Positions 24,001-31,252 of a DNA stretch of 41,018 nt are shown piece by piece. Where the stretch lies: NCBI GenBank assembly GCA_902788555.1, contig CADAKQ010000021.1:1-41018 (forward strand), given 5' to 3'. The notes below the pieces were generated by a model. The model did no database searches and was not told the origin of the DNA. It was given only the letters and a program-made list of their open reading frames with translations. The stretch comes from an uncultured Lachnospiraceae bacterium. GTDB lineage: Bacteria; Bacillota; Clostridia; Lachnospirales; Lachnospiraceae. Numbering within the stretch: the first letter of the stretch is position 1; the number at the start of each line of letters is the position of its first letter. The position numbers were made by a program, and so were the translations under genes.

Positions 24001-26595
24001 TTTGATGCTGCAAGTGCAAAGCAGGCGGCTGATATAACATCAGGTCAGATTAAGTTTGATGTACGCGGAACCAATACCGGATATCACCGGATATATGATT
24101 ATGTGGATGATGGTATTGTAAACGGAGCAATTACCATACCTGTAGAACCTGATGCATATACCATAACTGAGACTTCAACCATAGAAGGCTCTGAGTATCG
24201 AAGAACAACAAGTATAAAGGTAGGTGGCATAGACCAAGGCGAGACAACAAGCACAGATGTTACAACTAATTCCGGAGATGAAATAAATGTAGAGTTCATA
24301 AATAATTATACTGTTATTGAAAATGGAAAGATTACTGTTAAGAAGTCGGTAAATGGATTACCTGACAGTATAGCTTCGTCAAAGGAATTTAAGCTTGTAA
24401 TTGAATATAAGGAAAATGCAGCAGCACCAACGAAGTATGTTGCAAAAACAGCAACAGGATATGGTATAGTTGATACGGAACCTGTAGGAGACGCGATTCC
24501 TTTTGTTAAAGCAGGCACACCTCTTACTATAACAGCTCTTCCTTACGGAACTTATAAAGTAAAGGAAGTAATGGGAGATGTAGATGTAGAATTCTATGAT
24601 TATATGGATGCTGATGCCTTGACTAATCCGAGTGTAACAACAGGGGATGCTGTCATTGATTCAAATGCTGTAAAGACGGTTGAGCTTATAAATAATTATG
24701 TTGAAAACAGAACCGTTGGAGTAGCTAAGTATGATGTGTCAGGCGAAACTGCCAAGCTTTTAAAGGGTGCAAAGCTTAAAATAACTGAAGGTACAAATGA
24801 GATAGCAGAATGGACTTCAAGCGACACGGCACCTTACTATGTAAATGGTCTTAAGTCGGGAGTTGTTTATACTCTTACAGAGACAAGTGCACCGGATGGA
24901 TTTATAAAGGTTAAGACTTCAACATTTGTTATAGACGAGGATGGAAGAGTTACAGTTACAGCCGGAAAATCAGGTGAAGTTACATACAGCAACGGTGAAG
25001 GTCTTATATATGTAAATAATAAGAAAACTTCGGTTAAGATATCAAAAGTTGATGTTACTTCCCAAGAAGAACTTTCAGGTGCTAAGATTCAGATTCTTGA
25101 CGAAGATGGTAATGTTGTAAAAGATGAAGACGGCAATTCCATTGAGTGGATTTCTACTGATAAGCCGAAGGAGATTACAGGTCTTAAGACCGGAGTAAAA
25201 TATACTCTTCGCGAGGTAGTTGCACCGAACGGATATCAGCTTACAACAGACACTGTATTTGTTATAAATGAAGATGGAAGTGTAAACGGTTCCGAAACTA
25301 CTACGGCAATTTCCGAAGAGGGGGTTTTGCTTGTTGAGGATGCACCGCTTGGAACCTTTGTAATCAATAAGAAGGGTCTTTACAATGAATTGTGTGCTGA
25401 AGATGCAGATGCAACGATTCCTCTTGAAGGTGCCGGATTTACGATTACAATTCCGGATGATGATTCCTTTGATGCTATTGTAAAGGTAACTGACAAGGAT
25501 GGCATCGCAGCATTTACCGACCTTGAACCGGGCAAATATGAGATAAGAGAAACTAAGGCTCCTAAGGGTTATATTCTCGGAGAGGATGTATATTATATCG
25601 AGATAAAGGCCGATGGTTCAAATGACGGTATAAGGGATAAGGACGGAAATGTAGTTGCGGGTAACAATATTATAAATGATGTACCGAGAACAAATATTAG
25701 CTTTGTCAAGGTAAATCTTGACAATAACGGCGAGAAGCTTCCGGGTTCAACCTATGGATTGTTCAAGCCGGGTGAGAATAATGCTCTTGTTAAGGTTGCC
25801 GAGGCAACCACGGACGATGAGGGTGTACTTGAATTTGACGGTGTTCTTACTGATGTGGAATATACAGTACAGGAGCTTGTTGCACCGGATGGCTTCTATG
25901 TATCGGAAAACCCAATAAGCATCAGCTTTAAGGTTGACGAGGATAATAATGTTGTTATAGATAAGTTTGACGACGGAAGCGGAACTGCAACTGTTGATGA
26001 GAATGGAAATATAACATGGCTTGAGCCGGAGGTTAAGGTAAGCTTTACTAAGCAGGATATGGAAGGTCATAATCTTGCAGGTGCAAGTCTTAAGGTTGTG
26101 GATGAGGATGGTAAGGATGTTATATCCTGGACATCGACAACAGAGCCTTATGTTGTAAACGGAACATTTATAGCAGGTAAGACTTATAAGCTTGTTGAGG
26201 TAGCAGCTCCTGACGGATATAAGCTTGCAGATCCTATAAGCTTTACCGTAAACGAAAAGGCGGGTGCTAAGGGTGAAGAAACTATAGCGGTTGTTATGAA
26301 GGATGAGAAGGAGACTACATCGACAACGCCTGATACACCGACAACGCCTGATACACCGACAACGCCTGATACACCGACAACGCCTGATACACCTACAACA
26401 CCTGATACACCGACAACGCCTGATACACCGACAACAACTGTTACGACAACTACGACAACGACTACTACCACCACAGAGGTAGAAACAGGAGATACAACAC
26501 CTGTTAAGCCGTTGGAAAATATGATGATTGTATCATTTGTGGGAATCGTACTTATGGCGGTGTTTGGAAGAAAACGTAAGGATTTATTTAAATAA
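18058..26595 (+). CDS. Giant sortase-anchored SpaA/Cna_B repeat adhesin
   Basis: The 2845-residue surface protein has a long signal peptide, likely cut after AYA43, and an ATLSDATLSDA motif at 59-69. Residues about 75-980 contain several pilin/adhesin-type beta domains (each starting with a VEKSF, ISKQAS, VNKTA or VDKM strand). Two SpaA-like domains follow at about 982-1215. Then come Cna_B-like domains to about 2215: three LKVNKVF/IRVNKVF units starting near 1350, 1596 and 1846 alternate with SLVISKTF-type units near 1478, 1726 and 1973. Five more SpaA domains start near 2219, 2326, 2431, 2546 and 2660, each ending in an E-x-x-APxGY motif. A Pro/Thr stalk and a sorting signal close the chain. 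The Lys-to-Asn/Asp isopeptide links typical of such domains would stiffen it. It probably acts in attachment or as a pilus-like fibre. Nothing in the window encodes a sortase. Confidence 0.92.
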   Translation: MKNLKGKVTRPRKRVIAILLSLLMVMSIILPSGGSGVRYNAYAEGEESAIGESVDVNVATLSDATLSDASEEKESLIFIQGNNFMDGGSDTYVYSYDLNKFITEAAILKNNTEVTTLDKGDTYSFRFKFNESSSYQFYNDGNTFTYTIPSEFTLNTYNGTVPIYMNVDGESKELPSNAYTVNGNSITFNFNTTHELFSKLNESTATWFQMDLTGTLSDTATEGSHNVDFGNNITKTYNFNVNENVSVEKSFSSYDSSTQTATYSMKIKSKGNNSNVTISDTIGGVLTFNGITNDDFTLTDNSNNWEQQQNLLTAFKNQLNITSEGFTSTIANMTNNQEITITYKAKIDPDKVSTQLGADVDGYLDETNTVTVNSNEDTDNTDNTSTTNNTNKIKYSSISKQASVGEASDGKVVTTWTVTVNSEQLISLAGTDITDALAGGSALDKSNLSGDGLSITYNPKEGSPETRNISWTEAKVGDKGWKYTVPTTDVVASYIITYTTETDISSYIEDKTLQNNTVYKYGNTSETANIGIGEADKLTVNKTATSVGANEVEWTITINVPKNGYDSLTLIDTLPNIWKNSTLCIDNYIAESLSITDSAGVSFGYDFTITGDNNNYVDIKFYKDAEKNNEGLSSYTTNRTLTIKLKTEVNSEWAEAARTDNNYKQHTNNVSVTANGVTKSDSETVEPPIIAVDKMICDRDGYKDGTVEISGKEYPYFAYAIRLSGISESTVDSNGRITINDSFDTDLFKVYTEKTTSDSGVFAGNDNAWYQGENGGSYHSVNENGELVITPAKKDGEYYKYYYIIYYLIPKDETALSTLKTRAIANNGTYSFENTATFSGVSDSQTNTYKYGEDALDKKLISIDGHTVKYSITVNPEALKLNNGNNLTLIDEFNNGLNIEYSSITISPSDGVSYDFSGNTGTFTLKDETAYTITYEMMLLHNDSGNNLISNYYNKATLKAEDTVYDSDESSGSRTFSSEIGGADTLTIKLNKYIARDMNQPLEGAVFQLYKKNGDKYIPVADKPSGAYVTGITQENGTVVFTGTSTDGGNTGWAFFAGDVYALKEIVAPEGYNISQTYYEFELTNDYTKVKYDETNSVWVYYTGTELKVYDTPGVSILAQKVDSTDNTKKIEGATYKLYTDSSCQTEYTGGNGNLTTDNNGVISYSIENVTSSFDLYLKEVSAPSDYQLDDTAYKLSITYDNVNNKATLNSELEKINTYYLKLTDIPDSTIETGTISATKKFVSQNGKTDTFYLTLYKVDNENKDEAFDPITDYIKKIDNLTGTSAGAEQTVTWENIPYGTYRVYETDETGRIILYTSNIEKYIINGQGNNITLDDTHTSPSVTVTNTEKTGKLKVNKVFKDVSGSAITDSSKKKPVTIALYSVNGGTETLVEAKTIAATETFAEFTGLDVEKTYKVYEVTGTDPDYTTHESSITLDGKDYTITTEHTTNITFDYASATTAIVDATDATITNTEVLDKGSLVISKTFEGVDSEDLANMSEADKQALTFTVTNSTNEEVKTITYAQFTGDAGDADDAADTYTIANLPVGSYTVTESGYNGILNKYVFTATGSETAVTKTVEKNASVTAQLKNKYEKKTGSLKVNKVFKNSTGTEITGASNRKDVTFGLFSVTNAGETFIEAKTLTAGAATRYVEFTGLDVTKTYNVYEGTYDGTTFTKYGTSILIGSTTYAVTKSHASNIKFLYESSANNVVNATDATITNTEVNEKGSLVIKKTFGGLAQGVSEGMTDAQKNALKFTVTNSAGGEVETIAYKDFTDSDSDGILDSYTLENLPIGNYTVTESGQSGIFDKYVLVTTGTGASVTEKTAEVVDNGSVTAELKNNYTEKKGTIRVNKVFKDTDGHEITDAANLKDVTIGLYSVDGGVETFKEAKTIQAGANDRYVEFTNLDVTKKYNVYEGTLSGTDFEKGGSTITLGDKKYTISSENATNITFTYAAASTANVTADAATITNTEMAASLTIKKSFDAASAKQAADITSGQIKFDVRGTNTGYHRIYDYVDDGIVNGAITIPVEPDAYTITETSTIEGSEYRRTTSIKVGGIDQGETTSTDVTTNSGDEINVEFINNYTVIENGKITVKKSVNGLPDSIASSKEFKLVIEYKENAAAPTKYVAKTATGYGIVDTEPVGDAIPFVKAGTPLTITALPYGTYKVKEVMGDVDVEFYDYMDADALTNPSVTTGDAVIDSNAVKTVELINNYVENRTVGVAKYDVSGETAKLLKGAKLKITEGTNEIAEWTSSDTAPYYVNGLKSGVVYTLTETSAPDGFIKVKTSTFVIDEDGRVTVTAGKSGEVTYSNGEGLIYVNNKKTSVKISKVDVTSQEELSGAKIQILDEDGNVVKDEDGNSIEWISTDKPKEITGLKTGVKYTLREVVAPNGYQLTTDTVFVINEDGSVNGSETTTAISEEGVLLVEDAPLGTFVINKKGLYNELCAEDADATIPLEGAGFTITIPDDDSFDAIVKVTDKDGIAAFTDLEPGKYEIRETKAPKGYILGEDVYYIEIKADGSNDGIRDKDGNVVAGNNIINDVPRTNISFVKVNLDNNGEKLPGSTYGLFKPGENNALVKVAEATTDDEGVLEFDGVLTDVEYTVQELVAPDGFYVSENPISISFKVDEDNNVVIDKFDDGSGTATVDENGNITWLEPEVKVSFTKQDMEGHNLAGASLKVVDEDGKDVISWTSTTEPYVVNGTFIAGKTYKLVEVAAPDGYKLADPISFTVNEKAGAKGEETIAVVMKDEKETTSTTPDTPTTPDTPTTPDTPTTPDTPTTPDTPTTPDTPTTTVTTTTTTTTTTTEVETGDTTPVKPLENMMIVSFVGIVLMAVFGRKRKDLFK
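26323..26430 (+). repeat. 18-bp in-frame tandem repeat of the wall-spanning stalk
   Basis: Six units of ACAACGCCTGATACACCG (units 4 and 5 carry one change each) encode TTPDTP six times. A threonine-only run follows. This is the usual proline-rich spacer that crosses the peptidoglycan, and its copy number can change without losing the frame. Confidence 0.95.
26476..26592 (+). other. C-terminal cell-wall sorting signal of the adhesin
   Basis: The last 39 residues (2807-2845) read EVETGDTTPVKPLENMM, then a hydrophobic segment IVSFVGIVLMAVF and a basic tail GRKRKDLFK. The layout is that of a sortase signal, but LPXTG is replaced by EVETG, which keeps only the TGD part found in many clostridial LPxTGD signals. 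Confidence 0.75.
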
Positions 26596-26610
26596 AAATG
26601 TTTATTTAAC

Positions 26611-26651
26611 AAAAAAGCGTAATGGTTTTTAGATGACTGTTACGCTTTTTT
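26611..26651. terminator. Terminator after the adhesin gene
   Basis: AAAAAAGCGTAA at 26611-26622 pairs perfectly with TTACGCTTTTTT at 26640-26651 around a 17-nt loop. The T-run is part of the second arm. Confidence 0.85.
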
Positions 26652-26652
26652 C

Positions 26653-26681
26653 TTGACTTTATGCAGGGTTGCTATTATAAA
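26653..26681 (+). promoter_or_regulatory. Promoter of the EamA transporter gene
   Basis: TTGACT at 26653-26658 and TATAAA at 26676-26681 are 17 bp apart. The -35 box begins two bases after the adhesin terminator. Confidence 0.75.
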
Positions 26682-26714
26682 TATTAATAGACTAAAAGCA
26701 GGCAGGATTATATT

Positions 26715-27680
26715 ATGGCAAAAAAAGATAACTCACTTAGAAATTCATTTTTACTTTTACTTACGGCAATTATCTGGGGAACATCGTTTGTGGCTCAGTC
26801 GGCAGGTATGGAATATATCGGCCCTTTTACCTTTAGTGTTACACGGTATATATTGGGTGGAACAGTGCTTATACCGGTTATATTATTTATGAATAATATA
26901 AACAGGAAAAGCAGAATAAAGGATGGAATATCTGAGGTTGATATAAAGCGTGAAGAAAAGTACGTATTTAAGCTTTCGGTAAAATACGGTATCGTCTGCG
27001 GTGTTATTCTTTGTGCCGCCAGCAATTTTCAGCAGATGGCTATGCTTCATGCTTCGGCAGGAAAAGCGGGCTTTATAACGGCATTTTATATAATACTTGT
27101 GCCTGTAGTCGGCATTTTTATGAAGAAAAAGACTTCGCCTGTTATATGGTTTTGTGTATTGCTTGCACTTATCGGGCTTTATTTCCTCTGTATAGGAAGG
27201 GGAGGAAGCTATGAATTTGAGATTTCTGATGTGCAGCTTTTAATCTGTGCACTTATATTTTCGTTTCATATAATTTTTGTTGACTATGCCAATACTAAAA
27301 AGGTAAATGGTGTGATTATCTCCTGCACACAGTTTTACACTGCCGCCATAATAAGTGCTGTTTTCTTATATCCTATGGATGGATTGGTTTACGATATGAT
27401 ACCATCTATGGACTTAATTATTAAAGCAGCTCCTTCAATTTTATATTCAGGTATTATGTCCTGCGGTGTTGCTTATACTTTACAGATAATAGGGCAGAAG
27501 GATGTTAATCCGACTGTGGCCTCGCTTATTATGAGCCTTGAATCTGTGGTATCGGCTATATCCGGTTTCCTTATCCTTGGTCAGAAGATGTCGTTGGATG
27601 AAATAATCGGTTGTATTGTTATGTTTGTGGCAATTATACTTGCGGAGCTTCCGATAGGGAAGAAAAAGGAAAAAAGATAG
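26715..27680 (+). CDS. EamA/DMT-family transporter
   Basis: The 321-residue protein has ten predicted hydrophobic helices in two EamA repeats, each about 140 residues. LLTAIIWGTSFVAQSAGMEYIGPFTFSVTR is typical of the first repeat, and GVAYTLQIIGQKDVNPTVASLIMSLESV of the second. The second repeat ends with FLILGQKMSLDEIIGCIVMF. Family members export amino acids, drugs or other metabolites by antiport or efflux. A charged loop of about 20 residues (residues 62-83) lies between helices 2 and 3. The gene is monocistronic and converges on the LysR gene. No clear terminator separates them in the 38-bp gap. Confidence 0.88.
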   Translation: MAKKDNSLRNSFLLLLTAIIWGTSFVAQSAGMEYIGPFTFSVTRYILGGTVLIPVILFMNNINRKSRIKDGISEVDIKREEKYVFKLSVKYGIVCGVILCAASNFQQMAMLHASAGKAGFITAFYIILVPVVGIFMKKKTSPVIWFCVLLALIGLYFLCIGRGGSYEFEISDVQLLICALIFSFHIIFVDYANTKKVNGVIISCTQFYTAAIISAVFLYPMDGLVYDMIPSMDLIIKAAPSILYSGIMSCGVAYTLQIIGQKDVNPTVASLIMSLESVVSAISGFLILGQKMSLDEIIGCIVMFVAIILAELPIGKKKEKR

Positions 27681-27718
27681 TATAATACCATAATAACGAA
27701 GTAGAAATTCTTCAAAAT

Positions 27719-28702
27719 TTAGGAAACTGTACAATAATCAATAAATTTTTCAAGAGCCGTATGTTTTATCTTTCCGTTTGGATAGATAAATCCGACGGTT
27801 CTTTTTTTGACCTCATTTTCAAGAGGCAGTTCAATAATTTGACCGCTTTCAAGATAATCGGTTGCAAATTCACGTACAATACTTGCGACTCCCATGCCGA
27901 TAGCAGCAAAGTCTATAAGAAGGTCCATATTATTTATTTCAAGTACTTGATTTGGGTATATTCCTTCCTCAGCCAGATAGCTGTCTATATGGGTTCTGGT
28001 TAAATTGTTGGGTTCAAGCAGCATTAGATTGGATTTTTCAAGTATTTCCTTGATTGAAAGTTTGAATTCCGGTTTGCTTTCTTCCTCAGGTATAAAGGAT
28101 GTAAGATTGCCGGCAAAAAAGTATGGACTTTCGGCATTTTCCATATCATCCTTTTCTCTTAAATGCAAATTATCTATATAGCTGTCGGAAGCTACAAATA
28201 TATCGTGAATATCCTGAAGCTTCTTATATTCATAACCCTTCGGAATATCCGTTTCACATATAAGACCTATATCGATTTTATCATTTTGAAGAAGCTTGAT
28301 AGTATTGATGGTGGAGTGGCAGTCAATGATTACCTTAATATGAGGATTCTCGGTTATAAATCCCTTAAGATAATCAAGCAGTATATGCTTACACAGCGAG
28401 GTGCTTACACCAATCCTGAGCTGACCTATACCGAATTCATTAATCTTTTTAATTTCGTCTTCACCCTTGGCAATATTTTCAAAAGCAGTCTCAATATGTT
28501 TATATAAAACCTCGCCCTCCTGAGTCAAAGCAACTCCCTTTGAGGTCCTTTCAAACAGCTTTGTTTCAAGCCCTTCCTCAAGCTTAGCCAGAGATTTACT
28601 GATTGCCGGCTGACTGATAAAAAGCTTTTCGGCAGCCTTGCTGAGACTTCTATACTTCGCAACATTATAAAAAACCTTGTAATTATTTAAATTATCGTAC
28701 AT
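27719..28702 (-). CDS. LysR-family transcriptional regulator, divergent from leuC
   Basis: The 327-residue protein has the LysR winged helix-turn-helix at residues 1-60 (NNYKVFYNVAKYRSLSKAAEKLFISQPAISKSLAKLEEGL, FERTSKGVALTQEGE), a coiled linker helix (about 60-88) and a substrate-binding effector domain from about residue 92 (GQLRIGVSTSLCKHILLDYL ... DIGLICE). It is transcribed away from leuC, with a perfect LysR-type operator in between, the classical arrangement for a regulator of the divergent operon. The effector is not predictable; for leucine operons it is often a pathway intermediate such as isopropylmalate, but that is an inference from other systems. Confidence 0.9.
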   Translation of the reverse strand: MYDNLNNYKVFYNVAKYRSLSKAAEKLFISQPAISKSLAKLEEGLETKLFERTSKGVALTQEGEVLYKHIETAFENIAKGEDEIKKINEFGIGQLRIGVSTSLCKHILLDYLKGFITENPHIKVIIDCHSTINTIKLLQNDKIDIGLICETDIPKGYEYKKLQDIHDIFVASDSYIDNLHLREKDDMENAESPYFFAGNLTSFIPEEESKPEFKLSIKEILEKSNLMLLEPNNLTRTHIDSYLAEEGIYPNQVLEINNMDLLIDFAAIGMGVASIVREFATDYLESGQIIELPLENEVKKRTVGFIYPNGKIKHTALEKFIDYCTVS

Positions 28703-28863
28703 AAAACAACCTCACAAATTATTAATAAAAAAATTCAAAAATAAAATTCAGAAATATAATTCAAATATCTTTGTTAATCTATTTAAAGACATTAACCCTA
28801 ATTGGTTTCCGACATAAAGAATTATTTTATTTTATATAACAGAATTTTATTATACATCAACAT

Positions 28864-28886
28864 TGATATAACTTCAAGTTATATCA
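28864..28886. promoter_or_regulatory. LysR-type operator (perfect 11-bp dyad, T-N11-A)
   Basis: TGATATAACTT at 28864-28874 and AAGTTATATCA at 28876-28886 are perfect inverted repeats around one C. The core TAACTTCAAGTTA fits the T-N11-A recognition rule of LysR regulators. Its centre is about 65 bp upstream of the predicted leuC start site, the usual position of the activator's recognition site. Confidence 0.8.
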
Positions 28887-28903
28887 TCTATCAAAATAAT
28901 TCA

Positions 28904-28933
28904 TTATGAAAATAATACTCCTTATGTTACAAT
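28904..28933 (+). promoter_or_regulatory. leuC promoter, weak -35 and good -10
   Basis: TACAAT at 28928-28933 is a good -10 box, and TTATGA at 28904-28909 (18-bp spacer) is a poor -35 box, as expected for an activator-dependent promoter. Transcription would start near 28940, just before the leader hairpin. Confidence 0.55.
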
Positions 28934-28949
28934 AACAATCAGTTTATTG

Positions 28950-29203
28950 GCGGATTTATTGGCGTGCCGTACAAAAACTTTAATTTTAGTTGGACGAATA
29001 ACAATGTATAAGCAGGTACTCTGAAGACGCCGGTTGTTAGTGGATTAATATAAAAATATATAACGAGCAAAGTGAGTTAATATTTTTTTTATTAAGACAC
29101 TTACTACCGCTGCGTCTGAGGGTAGCGAGAGCGTGCCTGCGATACATTGGTTATCTGTACAACTAAGTCAAGAAATTAAAACGGCACGCCCACAAATTCT
29201 CGC
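28950..29203 (+). ncRNA. Structured leader element, copy 1 (leuC)
   Basis: The conserved core (29012-29140) is held in an outer stem that reaches about 28950 and 29203, with interruptions; the outermost part GGCGTGCCGT pairs with ACGGCACGCC. P1 is GCAGGTAC (29012-29019) with GTGCCTGC (29133-29140). P2 is AGACGC (29025-29030) with GCGTCT (29112-29117). P3 is 29031-29042 with 29098-29109. A long A/T-rich stem is inserted below the apical cap, where ACGAG (29063-29067) faces TGAGT (29073-29077). leuC starts 28 nt after the element. See the findings for the family evidence. Confidence 0.8.
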
Positions 29204-29231
29204 TAAAATGATATAAATGGAGGAAACCAAT

Positions 29232-30497
29232 ATGGGTATGACTATGACACAGAAAATTCTTGCAGCTCATGCAGGACTTGAAAGTGTAAGCGCAGGACAG
29301 CTCATTGAAGCAGATTTGGACTTGGTTTTAGCCAATGATGTCACAGCTCCTGTTGCAATTCATGAGATGGAAAAATTCAATAAAAAAGAGGTATTTGACA
29401 AGGAAAAGGTTGCTCTTGTCATGGACCATTTCACTCCGAATAAGGATATCAAGAGTGCAGAGCATTGTAAATGTGTAAGAGAGTTTTCAAAGGACTATGA
29501 TATTACAAACTTTTTTGATGTAGGTGCAATGGGAATCGAGCATGCATTATTACCGGAAAAAGGTCTTATAGTGGCAGGTGAAACCTGTATAGGTGCTGAT
29601 TCACATACATGTACATATGGTGCACTCGGTGCATTTTCAACAGGTGTCGGAAGTACAGATATGGCAGCCGGCATGGTTACTGGAAAGGCTTGGTTTAAAG
29701 TACCTTCCGCAATCAAGTTTAATATAGTCGGAGAAAAGGCTAAATGGGTAAGCGGTAAGGATGTTATCCTTCACATTATCGGTATGATTGGTGTGGATGG
29801 TGCATTATATCGTTCCATGGAGTTTGTAGGTGAGGGTATTAAGAATCTCACTATGGATGACAGATTTACCATAGCCAATATGGCTATTGAAGCGGGAGCA
29901 AAAAATGGTATCTTTCCTGTAGATGAGCTTACCGAAGAATATATGAAGGAACACTCAACAAAGTCTTATACAAAGTATGAGGCAGATGCCGATGCAGAAT
30001 ATGATGAGGAATATACGATTGATTTGTCAACTCTTAAGCCTACCGTAGCATTTCCTCATCTTCCTGAAAATACAAAGACTATCGATGAGGTTGGCGATAT
30101 AAAGATTGATCAGGTTGTAATCGGTTCTTGTACAAACGGTCGTATCTCTGATATGAGAATTGCAGCCGAGATTATGAAGGATAAGCATGCTGCCGACGGA
30201 GTAAGAGTTATCGTTATTCCTGGAACTCAGGATGTTTATCTTCAGATGTTAAAGGAAGGCTTGACTGAAATATTTATAAAAGCAGGTGCTATAGTTTCAA
30301 CACCTACCTGTGGTCCTTGCTTAGGAGGACATATGGGCGTTATGGCTGCCGGTGAGAAAGCAGTTTCAACAACCAATCGTAACTTTGTAGGCAGAATGGG
30401 ACATGTGGATTCAGAGGTTTATCTTGCAAGTCCGGCTGTTGCTGCGGCATCCGCCATAACAGGTAAGATAAGCTGTCCATGTGAGCTTGGTTTATAG
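29232..30497 (+). CDS. leuC: 3-isopropylmalate dehydratase large subunit
   Basis: This subunit isomerises 2-isopropylmalate to 3-isopropylmalate in leucine synthesis, together with LeuD. The 421-residue protein holds the aconitase-type [4Fe-4S] site: GSCTNGR and [12 protein letters not shown] carry cluster cysteines, with C in [13 protein letters not shown] as the third. Start at ATG 29232 is chosen, since GGAGG at 29219-29223 lies 8 nt upstream and an in-frame ATG at 29217 falls on that site itself. Its length is that of the HacA-type (archaeal and clostridial) LeuC. leuD follows 19 bp later. Confidence 0.95.
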   Translation: MGMTMTQKILAAHAGLESVSAGQLIEADLDLVLANDVTAPVAIHEMEKFNKKEVFDKEKVALVMDHFTPNKDIKSAEHCKCVREFSKDYDITNFFDVGAMGIEHALLPEKGLIVAGETCIGADSHTCTYGALGAFSTGVGSTDMAAGMVTGKAWFKVPSAIKFNIVGEKAKWVSGKDVILHIIGMIGVDGALYRSMEFVGEGIKNLTMDDRFTIANMAIEAGAKNGIFPVDELTEEYMKEHSTKSYTKYEADADAEYDEEYTIDLSTLKPTVAFPHLPENTKTIDEVGDIKIDQVVIGSCTNGRISDMRIAAEIMKDKHAADGVRVIVIPGTQDVYLQMLKEGLTEIFIKAGAIVSTPTCGPCLGGHMGVMAAGEKAVSTTNRNFVGRMGHVDSEVYLASPAVAAASAITGKISCPCELGL

Positions 30498-30516
30498 GAC
30501 AAAGGAGGTTATGAAA

Positions 30517-31005
30517 ATGAGAGCATGCGGAACAGTACACAAATACGGTGACAATGTAGATACAGACGTAATTATACCTGCAAGATATCTTAATTCTTCG
30601 GATCCTGCTGAATTAGCGAAAAACTGTATGGAAGATATAGATAAGGATTTTGTAAACAGAGTAAAGCCGGGCGATATCATGGTTGCCAACAAGAACTTCG
30701 GATGCGGTTCTTCAAGAGAGCACGCACCGATAGCTATAAAGGCTTCAGGCATAAGCTGCGTTATAGCAGAAACCTTTGCCAGAATCTTTTACAGAAATGC
30801 AATCAATATAGGACTTCCGATTATAGAATGTCCTGAAGCTGCCAAGGCAATCGAAGCCGGTGATACAGTGGAAATCGACTTTGATTCAGGTATGATATAT
30901 GACAAGACAAAGGGCTTGGAATTTAAAGGTCAGGCATTCCCGCCATTTATGCAGGAGATAATCAAAAGCGGCGGACTTATAGCGAGAATCAATGCTAAAA
31001 ATTAA
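30517..31005 (+). CDS. leuD: 3-isopropylmalate dehydratase small subunit
   Basis: The 162-residue swivel-domain partner of LeuC contains [15 protein letters not shown] at the start and [10 protein letters not shown], the substrate-binding loop. Its short length matches the archaeal/clostridial small subunit and not the enterobacterial one of about 200 residues. AAAGGAGG at 30501-30508 points to ATG 30517 with an 8-nt spacing; ATG at 30511 would be too close. It is co-transcribed with leuC. Confidence 0.95.
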   Translation: MRACGTVHKYGDNVDTDVIIPARYLNSSDPAELAKNCMEDIDKDFVNRVKPGDIMVANKNFGCGSSREHAPIAIKASGISCVIAETFARIFYRNAINIGLPIIECPEAAKAIEAGDTVEIDFDSGMIYDKTKGLEFKGQAFPPFMQEIIKSGGLIARINAKN

Positions 31006-31091
31006 TTTATAATTATTTAATTTTTTTATTAATTAAAAGTTCATTTAATAATTATTTTATTAGTATTTATTTTAACTGTTAAAAATTAACA

Positions 31092-31231
31092 GGATTTGAC
31101 AGGATAGAAATAATTCATAAGCAGGTACTTTGAACACGCCGGTACTTAACGAGCATGCGAGTTTAGTACCGTTGCGTGTGAGAGTAGCGAGAGCGTGCCT
31201 GCGATGAATTAATATCTATTCTGGAAAGTCC
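31092..31231 (+). ncRNA. Structured leader element, copy 2 (purC)
   Basis: The core is 31121-31202, with P1 GCAGGTAC/GTGCCTGC, P2 ACACGC/GCGTGT, and P3 CGGTACTTA/TTTAGTACCG. The apical cap pairs ACGAG (31149-31153) with CGAGT (31158-31162) around CATG. An outer stem is formed by 31092-31118 and 31204-31231; its inner part TAATTCAT/ATGAATTA is perfect and the outer part has a few mismatches. purC starts 21 nt downstream. Confidence 0.8.
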
Positions 31232-31252
31232 GTAAAGAGAAAGGAAGAAAAA

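Larger units (their letters stand above)
28703..29231. other. 529-bp intergenic region between lysR and leuC
   Basis: The region is AT-rich from 28703 to about 28860 with nothing clear in it, then carries the T-N11-A operator, a promoter, and the long structured leader of leuC. No coding sequence is supported. Confidence 0.8.

Noticed and set aside
26184-26612. A 142-residue - strand frame rich in Val and Gly opposite the adhesin stalk
   Set aside because: It is the antisense reading of the TTPDTP repeat and threonine run; the VSGVVG repeats are a by-product of the DNA repeat.
31121-31202. An alternative pairing of GGTACT in P1 with AGTACC in the P3 3' arm, which would make a switch
   Set aside because: It is possible in copies 2-4, but copy 1 carries changes that weaken it (ACTACC), so the alternative is not conserved, whereas the P1/P2/P3 model is.
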